From Acidobacteriota bacterium (GTDB taxonomy: Bacteria; Acidobacteriota; Vicinamibacteria; Vicinamibacterales; Vicinamibacteraceae), in NCBI GenBank assembly GCA_023429845.1, contig JAEZCY010000252.1, positions 1 through 7,276 on the forward strand: 7,276 nucleotides of DNA, given 5' to 3'. The notes under the pieces are model-generated. The model saw only the letters and a program-made list of their open reading frames with translations. It had not been told where the DNA came from and did no database searches. Position 1 is the stretch's first letter; every line of letters starts with the position of its first letter. Shown in pieces: positions 1 through 4,787 of the stretch. A program made the translations under genes and the position numbers.

Positions 1-1
1 G

Positions 2-73
2 TACACGGACGTGTGGGTGCTGCGTGACGGGCGCTGGCAGATGGTCGGCTGGCAGAGCACGCGGATTCCGTAG
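2..73 (+). CDS. C-terminal end of a SnoaL/DUF4440-like (NTF2-fold) protein, 5' partial
   Basis: Only the last 23 codons are present, ending in TAG at 71-73. The peptide runs YTDVWVLRDGRWQMVGWQS and then TRIP. The pattern Y-T-D-V-W-x-x-R-D-G-R-W-Q-x-V-x-x-Q-S-T is the closing beta-hairpin typical of DUF4440/SnoaL-like members of the NTF2 superfamily, small cone-shaped domains that are often secreted or stand-alone and mostly of unknown function. The family call rests on this hairpin alone. The start, any signal peptide and any other domains lie upstream. The frame would stay open to a TGA at 176-178 if the TAG were read through. Confidence 0.6.
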   Translation, partial: YTDVWVLRDGRWQMVGWQSTRIP

Positions 74-129
74 GAACGTCGAACGGCGAACGGCGAACGG
101 CGAACGGCGAACGGCGAACCGCGAACGGC
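74..129. repeat. Heptamer tandem repeat, eight units of GAACGGC
   Basis: Eight head-to-tail 7-bp units start directly after the upstream stop codon: GAACGTC at 74, five exact GAACGGC at 81-115, GAACCGC at 116 and GAACGGC at 123. Only the first and seventh units differ, each by one base. The unit contains no stop in any frame on either strand. Intergenic heptamer microsatellites of this kind occur in several GC-rich and cyanobacterial genomes and probably arise by slippage. No function is evident. Confidence 0.95.
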
Positions 130-142
130 GGACGCGGTCCGC
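128..142 (+). other. Inverted repeat, hairpin GCGGAC-GCG-GTCCGC
   Basis: A perfect 6-bp stem with a GCG triloop begins where the heptamer repeat ends. It could form a stable RNA hairpin at the 3' end of the upstream gene. There is no T-run after it, so it is not a canonical intrinsic terminator. Confidence 0.5.
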
Positions 143-157
143 GGCAGTCTGACGTCC

Positions 158-171
158 GGGACGGCCGTCCC
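158..171. repeat. 14-bp perfect palindrome GGGACGGCCGTCCC
   Basis: The 14 bases equal their own reverse complement, and the centre is GGCC. It lies about 30 bp upstream of the ATG of the TIM-barrel gene at 202. It could be an operator, or a dispersed intergenic palindrome of the host genome. Its half-site GGACGGC recurs in the palindrome at 4724-4738. The roughly 30 bases between it and the ATG contain GAGGAAA at 184-190, a purine-rich stretch rather far (about 11-14 nt) from the start. Confidence 0.45.
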
Positions 172-201
172 TACCTGACGTGCGAGGAAACGAAAGTCAT
201 C

Positions 202-1119
202 ATGCAACTGGGATTTGTCACAGCCATCCTGCCGGAGTTCGATCTCGAGCAGGTCCTGGCGTTTGCTGCAGCAGAACGGTTCGCCTGCGTCGAGGCGATG
301 TGCTGGCCGGTGGGCAAGGCCGAGCGCAAGTACGCCGGCGTCACGCACATCGACGTCACCGACATGACGCGCGACCGCGCGGAGGACGTGCTGGCGCGCT
401 GCACGCGGCATGGTGTCGCGCTGTCGGCGCTCGGGTACTACCCGAACCTCCTCGATCCGGATCAGGAGGTCGCCGACGTCGCGCGCGCGCAGCTCGAACG
501 GGTGATCACGGCGGCGCCGCTGCTCGGGCTGAACACGGTCAACACGTTCGTCGGCCGTGACTGGAGGCGGAGCGTGGACGACAACTGGCCGCGCTTCCTC
601 GAGGTGTGGCGCCCGCTGCTGGCGCACGCCGCAGACCACGGTGTGCGGATCGGCATCGAGAACTGCCCCATGTCGTTCACGAAGGACGAATGGCCAGGCG
701 GCAAGAACCTCTTCACGACTCCGGCGATCTGGCGGCGGGCGTTCGCGGACCTCGATGCGGACAATCTCGGGCTCAACTACGACCCGTCGCATTTCGCGCT
801 GCAGCACATGGACCCGTGCAGCCCGCTGCGCGAGTTCCAGGACCGCATCTTCCACGTCCATGCCAAGGACGTGAAGATCGACTCCAGGCAGCTCGATCAG
901 GTCGGCATCTTCGCGCACCCGCTCGAGTGGCACCAGCCGCGCATTCCGGGCTTCGGCGAGATCGACTGGGCGCAGTTCATGGGCGCGCTGATGGAGACCA
1001 GCTACCGTGGCCCGGTGTGCATCGAAGTCGAGGACGGCACGTTCGGCAACACGCTCGAGGGCCGACAGCAGGCGCTCCGGGTCGCGCGCAACGTGCTCGA
1101 ACCGTACTTCGGTACATAG
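202..1119 (+). CDS. Sugar phosphate isomerase/epimerase-like protein (xylose isomerase-like TIM barrel)
   Basis: A 305-residue single-domain TIM barrel of the AP-endonuclease-2/xylose-isomerase superfamily, at the family's usual length. The expected divalent-metal ligands are all visible: Glu153 in GIENCPM, Asp194 and His197 in NYDPSH, His220 in FHVHAKD, and Glu275/Glu277 in CIEVED. There is no signal peptide (start MQLGFVTAIL), so it is cytoplasmic. Members isomerise or epimerise sugars, inositols or keto-sugars; the exact substrate is not readable. The ATG at 202 is chosen because the first beta-strand (LGFVTAIL) starts there. The gene stands alone on the plus strand and runs towards the minus-strand TIM-barrel gene, leaving 2 bp between their stops. 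A neighbouring DUF1080 protein and oxidoreductase suggest a role in keto-sugar catabolism (inference). Confidence 0.88.
   Translation: MQLGFVTAILPEFDLEQVLAFAAAERFACVEAMCWPVGKAERKYAGVTHIDVTDMTRDRAEDVLARCTRHGVALSALGYYPNLLDPDQEVADVARAQLERVITAAPLLGLNTVNTFVGRDWRRSVDDNWPRFLEVWRPLLAHAADHGVRIGIENCPMSFTKDEWPGGKNLFTTPAIWRRAFADLDADNLGLNYDPSHFALQHMDPCSPLREFQDRIFHVHAKDVKIDSRQLDQVGIFAHPLEWHQPRIPGFGEIDWAQFMGALMETSYRGPVCIEVEDGTFGNTLEGRQQALRVARNVLEPYFGT
1104..1115 (+). other. Small cUUCGg tetraloop hairpin at the convergent gene junction
   Basis: GTAC-TTCG-GTAC forms a 4-bp stem with the exceptionally stable C(UUCG)G loop, overlapping the last codons of the plus-strand TIM-barrel gene. It is short and has no T-run, so a terminator role is doubtful. 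It is noted because the two convergent genes have no other visible terminator between them. Confidence 0.2.
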
Positions 1120-1121
1120 GG

Positions 1122-2015
1122 TCAGCCGATCGCCGCGCGGAACTCGTCGAGGAAGCGGCGCACCTTCTCCTTCGCGTCGCCGGGGCCGAGCGTCTCGATG
1201 GGCACGTAGCCGCGATAGCGCGCATCACGGAGGATGCGCGCTATCTGCTGCAGGTCCACGCGCTCTTCGCGGCCTCGCCGGTACACGAGCTCCTTCACCT
1301 GCCACGTGTAGGCGTGCGGCGCCAGGCGCGCGATCTCGGCGTACGGGTCGTCGGTCGTGCGCAGGCTGCCGATGTCCACGTTCAGGCCGAACCATGGCGA
1401 CGGGATGCGGCGGCGGATCTCCAGGTAGTCGTCGGCGACCTTCAGTGCGTCGTCGTGGTTCTGCAGCACGATGGCCACGCCGCGTGCGGCACCCGCGTCG
1501 ACGCAGCGCTCGATGCCGGCGACGATCCAGTCCATCACCGCCGACCTCGGATGGCCATCGGGCATGACCCGACCGTCGAACACGCGCAGCACCGGGGCGC
1601 CCAGCTTCGCCGCAACGTCCACCCATCGCGTCACGAGGCCGACGTCGGCGTCACGCATCGTGGCGTCCGGCACGGCGAAGTCGTTGCGCACGCCGGTGCC
1701 GCTGATGGCGAGGCCAAGGCTGAACGCGAGGTGCTTGATGCGGTAGATCAGCGCGTCCGACGGCACGGCCGGGTAGCCGGTGAAGTAGTAGCCCGTCGGG
1801 TCGACCGCGTCGAAGCCGATCTGCGCGCAGTACTCGATCACCTGCTCGAGCGACATCTCGCCGCGCGTGAGCGGGCCGTTGAACGAATAGAGATTGCAGC
1901 TGGTCCTGATGTGCGCCGGGAATCCCGCGACAACCGACGCGCCGGCGCGCGCCCCCATCGTCGTCGCCGCCGTTGCCGTCACCGCCGCCAGCCATTGCCG
2001 CCTGTTGATGGTCAC
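1122..2015 (-). CDS. Exported TIM-barrel protein (sugar isomerase/epimerase-like) with Tat signal
   Basis: 297 residues from a GTG start at 2015-2013. The start is set by AGGAAGG five bases upstream and by the immediately following twin-arginine sequence INRRQWLAAV plus an Ala/Thr-rich hydrophobic stretch (residues 9-30), which indicates Tat export. The open frame extends further upstream (to 2459), but that part lies antisense to the DUF1080 gene and has no family resemblance. The mature part is a xylose-isomerase-like TIM barrel: RVFDGR (145-149), VLQNHDD (183-189), LNVDIG (211-216), TWQVKE (237-242) and PIETLGPGD (272-280). Two of the usual metal ligands are replaced, Glu by Gln185 and His by Gln239, while Asp214 and Glu274 remain. 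The protein may therefore bind metal differently or not at all. It is transcribed divergently from the DUF1080 operon, with 58 bp between the starts. Confidence 0.85.
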   Translation of the reverse strand: MTINRRQWLAAVTATAATTMGARAGASVVAGFPAHIRTSCNLYSFNGPLTRGEMSLEQVIEYCAQIGFDAVDPTGYYFTGYPAVPSDALIYRIKHLAFSLGLAISGTGVRNDFAVPDATMRDADVGLVTRWVDVAAKLGAPVLRVFDGRVMPDGHPRSAVMDWIVAGIERCVDAGAARGVAIVLQNHDDALKVADDYLEIRRRIPSPWFGLNVDIGSLRTTDDPYAEIARLAPHAYTWQVKELVYRRGREERVDLQQIARILRDARYRGYVPIETLGPGDAKEKVRRFLDEFRAAIG

Positions 2016-2020
2016 GTCTG

Positions 2021-2027
2021 CCTTCCT
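2021..2027 (-). promoter_or_regulatory. Ribosome binding site AGGAAGG for the minus-strand TIM-barrel gene
   Basis: On the minus strand AGGAAGG lies five bases before the GTG at 2015. It is among the strongest Shine-Dalgarno matches in the window, and it decides the GTG start over the long upstream extension of the frame. Confidence 0.7.
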
Positions 2028-2053
2028 GGGGCCGGGTTGCAGGCGCCCGCCGC

Positions 2054-2061
2054 AGTATAGT
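2054..2061. promoter_or_regulatory. Putative bidirectional -10 element AGTATAGT between divergent genes
   Basis: AGTATAGT is the only AT-rich island in the 58-bp divergent region. Read on the plus strand it contains TATAGT (2056-2061), and on the minus strand TATACT (2059-2054). Each is one mismatch from the TATAAT consensus. Plus-strand transcription would start near 2068, only about 6 nt before the ATG at 2074, which has no Shine-Dalgarno sequence, so a near-leaderless mRNA is plausible. Minus-strand transcription would give a leader of about 30 nt carrying the AGGAAGG site. No good -35 box is seen at 16-18 bp in either direction (a TTGCAG at 2037-2042 is only 13 bp away). Confidence 0.4.
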
Positions 2062-2073
2062 GTCGGGCAAGCC

Positions 2074-2793
2074 ATGCGTTCCCTCCTCGTAGCTTCGATC
2101 TGCTTGCTCGTCCCCTTCGCTGCCGGCGCACAGCCGCGACCGGAATGGGCGCCACTGTTCAACGGCAAGGACTTCACCGGCTGGACCAACATCAACACCG
2201 ATCCGGATACATGGCGGATCGAGAACGGGATGGTCGTCACGACCGGCAAGCCGCTCGGCGTGATGTGCAGCGACCGCATGTACGAGAACTTCGTGCTGCA
2301 CGTCGAGTGGATGCATCGCGAGCCCGGCGGCAACTCCGGCATGTTCATCTGGAGCGCGGCCAATGCCGACCAGGAACGCCGGCTGCCGGACGGCCTCGAG
2401 GTGCAGATGCTCGAGCTCGATTGGCCGAAGCTGAACGCCAGGGACGGCGTCACGCCCACCGACGACTACGTGCACGGCGAGCTCTTCGGCGTCGGCGGCG
2501 TGAAGATCGTGCCCGACAATCCGCGAGGCCCGCGCAGCAAGTCGGTCGAGAAGCGGGCGCTCGGCCGCGGCAACTGGAACACGTACGATCTCGTGGCCGT
2601 GGACGGCGTGGCGAAACTGTCGGTGAACGGCCGCTTCGTCAACGGCATCAGCCAGTCCTCACGGCGCAAGGGCTACATCTGCATGGAGGCTGAAGGCGCC
2701 GAGATCCACTTCCGTAACCTCTGGATCATGGAACTGCCCGGCGGCGTGATCACGCCAGAGCAGATCGCTCCCGAACGCGTGGTGCGTCGATGA
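2074..2793 (+). CDS. Secreted DUF1080 protein (3-keto-disaccharide hydrolase family)
   Basis: 239 residues. Residues 1-19 form a Sec signal peptide (MRSLLVASICLLVPFAAGA, probable cleavage before Gln20), which fixes the ATG at 2074. The rest is one DUF1080 domain, a concanavalin-like beta-sandwich, with its hallmarks in order: LFNGKDFTGW (28-37), WRIENGMVV (47-55), LHVEWMHREPGGNSGMF (75-91), DGLEVQML (106-113), HGELFGV (134-140), GNWNTYDLVAVDG (166-178) and the closing EGAEIHFRNLWIMEL (207-221). Members are annotated as 3-keto-disaccharide hydrolases, and relatives act in oxidation-dependent glycoside cleavage in the periplasm or outside the cell. It is the first gene of an operon: its stop overlaps the next start (ATGA). 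Activity and substrate are inferred from family only. Confidence 0.9.
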   Translation: MRSLLVASICLLVPFAAGAQPRPEWAPLFNGKDFTGWTNINTDPDTWRIENGMVVTTGKPLGVMCSDRMYENFVLHVEWMHREPGGNSGMFIWSAANADQERRLPDGLEVQMLELDWPKLNARDGVTPTDDYVHGELFGVGGVKIVPDNPRGPRSKSVEKRALGRGNWNTYDLVAVDGVAKLSVNGRFVNGISQSSRRKGYICMEAEGAEIHFRNLWIMELPGGVITPEQIAPERVVRR

Positions 2794-3455
2794 CGCGGCG
2801 CGAGGTGTTGCTGGCTGTGGCGGCCGCTGCGCTGGCCGCCAGGGCCGAAGGCCGGCAGGCGACAGCCGCCGAGGATCGCTGGGCCGCCGACATGGCCGCG
2901 TTCGCCGCAGAGGACGAGGCGAAGCCGTTTGCGCGGGGCGGCATCGTCTTCGTCGGCAGTTCGAGCATCCGCTTGTGGAAGACGGCCGACGCGTTCCCCG
3001 GATCGCCCATCCTGAACCGCGGCTTCGGCGGCTCGCAGATCCCTGACTCGGTGCGTCACGTCGATCGGCTCGTGCTGCGACATGCCCCGCGCACCGTCGT
3101 CTTCTACGCGGGCGACAACGACATCTCGGCCGGGCGCACGCCCGGGCAGGTGCGCGACGACTTCGCCGCCTTCGTTGCCCGGGTGCACGCCGCGCTGCCC
3201 ACCACGCGAGTCGCATTCGTCGCCATCAAGCCGAGCCTCGCGCGCTGGGCCCTCGTCGGCAAGGTCCGCGAGGCCAACGCCCTCGTGCGCTCGATGTGCG
3301 ACAAGGACGACCGCCTCGGGTACGTGGACGTGGACGGTCCGATGATCGGCTGGGACGGCAGGCCCCGTGCCGACCTGTTCGTCAAGGACGGGCTCCACCT
3401 CTCACAGAAGGGGTACGATCTGTGGAACGTGCTTGTCGCACCGTTCCTCGAGTGA
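2790..3455 (+). CDS. Exported SGNH/GDSL-family hydrolase (esterase/lipase-like)
   Basis: 221 residues starting at the ATG of an ATGA overlap with the DUF1080 gene. The N-terminus TRREVLLAV followed by an Ala-rich stretch (residues 8-18) looks like a short Tat signal. The SGNH blocks are present: block I FVGSSSI (54-60, with GSS instead of GDS; nucleophile probably Ser58), block II NRGFGGS (76-82), block III GDND (108-111, oxyanion Asn110) and block V DGLHLS (200-205, catalytic Asp200 and His203). The family removes acyl groups from sugars, polysaccharides or lipids. In this operon, deacetylation or deacylation of a carbohydrate before or during glycoside cleavage is the natural guess. The link to the neighbouring genes is strong from spacing; the substrate is unknown. 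Confidence 0.88.
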   Translation: MTRREVLLAVAAAALAARAEGRQATAAEDRWAADMAAFAAEDEAKPFARGGIVFVGSSSIRLWKTADAFPGSPILNRGFGGSQIPDSVRHVDRLVLRHAPRTVVFYAGDNDISAGRTPGQVRDDFAAFVARVHAALPTTRVAFVAIKPSLARWALVGKVREANALVRSMCDKDDRLGYVDVDGPMIGWDGRPRADLFVKDGLHLSQKGYDLWNVLVAPFLE

Positions 3456-3460
3456 TTGCC

Positions 3461-3476
3461 CGCGGGCCTGCCCGCG
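3461..3476 (+). other. GC-rich hairpin CGCGGG-CCTG-CCCGCG between operon genes
   Basis: A perfect 6-bp all-G/C stem with a CCTG loop sits in the 45-bp gap between the hydrolase stop and the dehydrogenase ATG. It overlaps the 10-bp palindrome GCCCGCGGGC (3458-3467). There is no T-run, so it is not an intrinsic terminator. It could stabilise mRNA ends or reduce translation of the next gene, whose own Shine-Dalgarno sequence is poor. Confidence 0.4.
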
Positions 3477-3500
3477 TATGGCCGTAACCCCTCCCAAGAG

Positions 3501-4559
3501 ATGCACGAGAAATCCTATCGAGTGGCCGTGCTCGGCCTTGGACACTGGTACTCCGCCTACGGCCTTGCGCGCGCCCTGCCGGAGTACCCACTGGCGGAAC
3601 TCGTGGCGGTCGCCGAGCCCGATCCGGCGCGACGCCACGAGTACGCCTCGACGTTCGGCATCGACGCCGCGGCAGACTACCGTGAGGTCATCGCCCGCGA
3701 CGATGTCGACATCGTGCACATCGCCGCGCCGGTGTGCGACATCCCCGAGCTCACCATCGCCGCCGCACGCGCCGGCAAGCACATCGTCCTCGGCAAGCCG
3801 ATGGCGATGACCCTCGAACAGGCCGACGCCATGGTGGACGCCGTGCAGGACGCCGGGGTCGTGTGCGTGCCGGTCCAGGGCCTCATGCGGCTGCGGCACC
3901 GGCACCTCAAGGCCAGGCTCGAGGCCGGAGAGATCGGCGACCTGGCCGTGCTGCACCAGGTAGGGCGGTGGGCCATCGCCGAGGACTGGTACCGGTCGGG
4001 ACGCCCCGGCTGGTTCGTCGATCCGGCGAAGGTGCCGGGCGGCGCCTTCATCGACGAGGGCATCTACTGGATGGACCTGTTCCGATGGCTCGCGGGCAGT
4101 GAGGTCATGGAGGCGGACGCGCGCATGCGCAACATCGTCCACACCGACATCGCGGTGGAAGACTGGGGCTTTGCCGTCTTCACGTTCGCCAACGGCATCA
4201 CCGCGACGCTGGAGGCGTCCTGGACCATCAACGCGCCTCGCCGCACGGGCCCGTCCCCGAAGCACAACAGCGTGGTCCGCCTCGAGATGATCGGGACGCG
4301 GGGTGAACTGATGGAGCAGTGGTTCCGGTCGCCGGGCGGTGCCGCGCTCACGGCCGGTGCCGAGGACTGGGTCTACGAGCGTCGCAGCGAGGAGCCGTTC
4401 GCACCGCCGACGCCGTTTCCGCTGAACCATCTCGTCGAGTGCCTCCAACAGGGCACCACGCCGCTTGCCACCATCCAGGACGCGCGCGCCTCGTTCGCGA
4501 TGGCGATGGCCGCGTACGCCTCGGCGCGCGAGGGACGCCCCGTCCGCCTCGACGCGTAA
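3501..4559 (+). CDS. Gfo/Idh/MocA-family NAD(P)-dependent oxidoreductase
   Basis: 352 residues, cytoplasmic. The Rossmann fold opens with VAVLGLGHW (8-16), followed by the acidic strand end AVAEPDP (36-42) and the family's KP motif in KHIVLGKPMAMT (93-104, Lys99; most members have EKP). The C-terminal substrate domain carries GGAFIDEGIYWMDLFRWLAG (180-199). The usual catalytic His of the GxHxxD motif is Tyr189 here, as in glucose-fructose-oxidoreductase-like members; Asp185 and Asp192 remain. Members oxidise or reduce a sugar hydroxyl, often at C3, with bound or free NAD(P). The ATG at 3501 is chosen because the Rossmann strand begins seven residues later. An upstream in-frame TTG at 3456, directly after the hydrolase stop, would add 15 residues without homology. 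The gene is third in the DUF1080-SGNH-dehydrogenase operon. Confidence 0.9.
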   Translation: MHEKSYRVAVLGLGHWYSAYGLARALPEYPLAELVAVAEPDPARRHEYASTFGIDAAADYREVIARDDVDIVHIAAPVCDIPELTIAAARAGKHIVLGKPMAMTLEQADAMVDAVQDAGVVCVPVQGLMRLRHRHLKARLEAGEIGDLAVLHQVGRWAIAEDWYRSGRPGWFVDPAKVPGGAFIDEGIYWMDLFRWLAGSEVMEADARMRNIVHTDIAVEDWGFAVFTFANGITATLEASWTINAPRRTGPSPKHNSVVRLEMIGTRGELMEQWFRSPGGAALTAGAEDWVYERRSEEPFAPPTPFPLNHLVECLQQGTTPLATIQDARASFAMAMAAYASAREGRPVRLDA

Positions 4560-4596
4560 GCAGGGGGCACCGCCGCGACGCGGCAGCCCGTCCGGG

Positions 4597-4640
4597 GTTC
4601 GTCACGGGTTCTTCCCGCTGTTCGTCACAGCGTTGGTCAC
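4597..4640 (+). repeat. Three 9-bp direct repeats GTT(C/G)GTCAC
   Basis: GTTCGTCAC occurs at 4597-4605 and exactly again at 4620-4628; GTTGGTCAC, one mismatch, is at 4632-4640. Start-to-start distances are 23 and 12 bp, about two and one helical turns, so all copies could face the same side of DNA. This arrangement suits a regulator binding direct repeats upstream of the sigma-factor unit, but could be chance or coincide with the end of the previous transcript. Confidence 0.45.
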
Positions 4641-4723
4641 CGGTCATGTGCGCCGCATGCGCCGTGCCGTTCGGTTCGCCGGCGGCTGACGTTATCGAGT
4701 TCACAGCCATGTTGAACGCGCCT

Positions 4724-4738
4724 GCCGTCCAGGACGGC
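4724..4738. promoter_or_regulatory. Palindrome GCCGTCC-A-GGACGGC (candidate operator or hairpin)
   Basis: Perfect 7-bp arms around a single central A. An overlapping larger stem, GCCTGCCG at 4720-4727 with CGGCAGGC at 4739-4746, could compete with it in RNA. No T-run follows. Together with the next palindrome it lies 50-65 bp upstream of the small ORF start at 4788. Confidence 0.45.
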
Positions 4739-4756
4739 CGGCAGGCCGCAATTCAC

Positions 4757-4771
4757 GCCGCATGATGCGGC
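4757..4771. promoter_or_regulatory. Palindrome GCCGCAT-G-ATGCGGC (candidate operator or hairpin)
   Basis: Perfect 7-bp arms around a single central G, with the same GCCG...CGGC ends and the same 7-1-7 geometry as the palindrome at 4724-4738; the centres are 33 bp apart. It ends six bases before the GAGGAG ribosome binding site, so as RNA hairpin or as protein-bound operator it is well placed to control the unit starting at 4788. Confidence 0.45.
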
Positions 4772-4777
4772 CGTGGC

Positions 4778-4783
4778 GAGGAG
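4778..4783 (+). promoter_or_regulatory. Ribosome binding site GAGGAG
   Basis: A near-consensus Shine-Dalgarno sequence four bases upstream of ATG 4788. It is stronger than anything in front of the candidate sigma-factor starts and is the main reason to consider the small ORF translated. Confidence 0.45.
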
Positions 4784-4787
4784 ACGC

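Larger units (their letters stand above)
4560..4787. other. Gene-free intergenic region rich in repeats and inverted repeats
   Basis: No convincing gene is seen on either strand. Just after the dehydrogenase stop, GCCGC-GAC-GCGGC (4572-4584) and CCCGT/ACGGG (4587-4591/4604-4608) can form weak hairpins that may end the operon transcript, without a T-run. Three 9-bp direct repeats and two palindromes (listed separately) fill the rest. A TTGAAC at 4712-4717 resembles a -35 box, but no -10 lies at the proper distance, so the promoter for the sigma unit is not identified. Confidence 0.55.

Noticed and set aside
74..129. The repeat array as a CRISPR.
   Set aside because: The units are 7 bp and contiguous, without spacers, and no cas genes are present.
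606..2060. Open frame of about 480 codons on the plus strand.
   Set aside because: It overlaps the TIM-barrel gene in another frame and runs antisense through the second TIM-barrel gene. The product is Arg/Ala/His-rich with no family resemblance.
1894..2073. Upstream extension of the DUF1080 frame by 60 codons.
   Set aside because: It would place the Sec signal peptide inside the protein and overlaps the divergent gene's start.
2016..2459. N-terminal extension of the minus-strand TIM-barrel protein by 148 codons.
   Set aside because: The extension is antisense to the DUF1080 gene, lacks homology and would bury the Tat signal. The GTG at 2015 has a strong Shine-Dalgarno at the right distance.
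3402..4448. Open frame of about 350 codons on the minus strand.
   Set aside because: It is antisense to the Gfo/Idh/MocA gene, which has clear Rossmann and substrate-domain motifs. The composition is that of a shadow frame.
4572..4617. Intrinsic terminator after the dehydrogenase gene.
   Set aside because: The hairpins are short (4-5 bp stems) or have long loops, and no T-run follows. Kept only as a remark in the intergenic entry.
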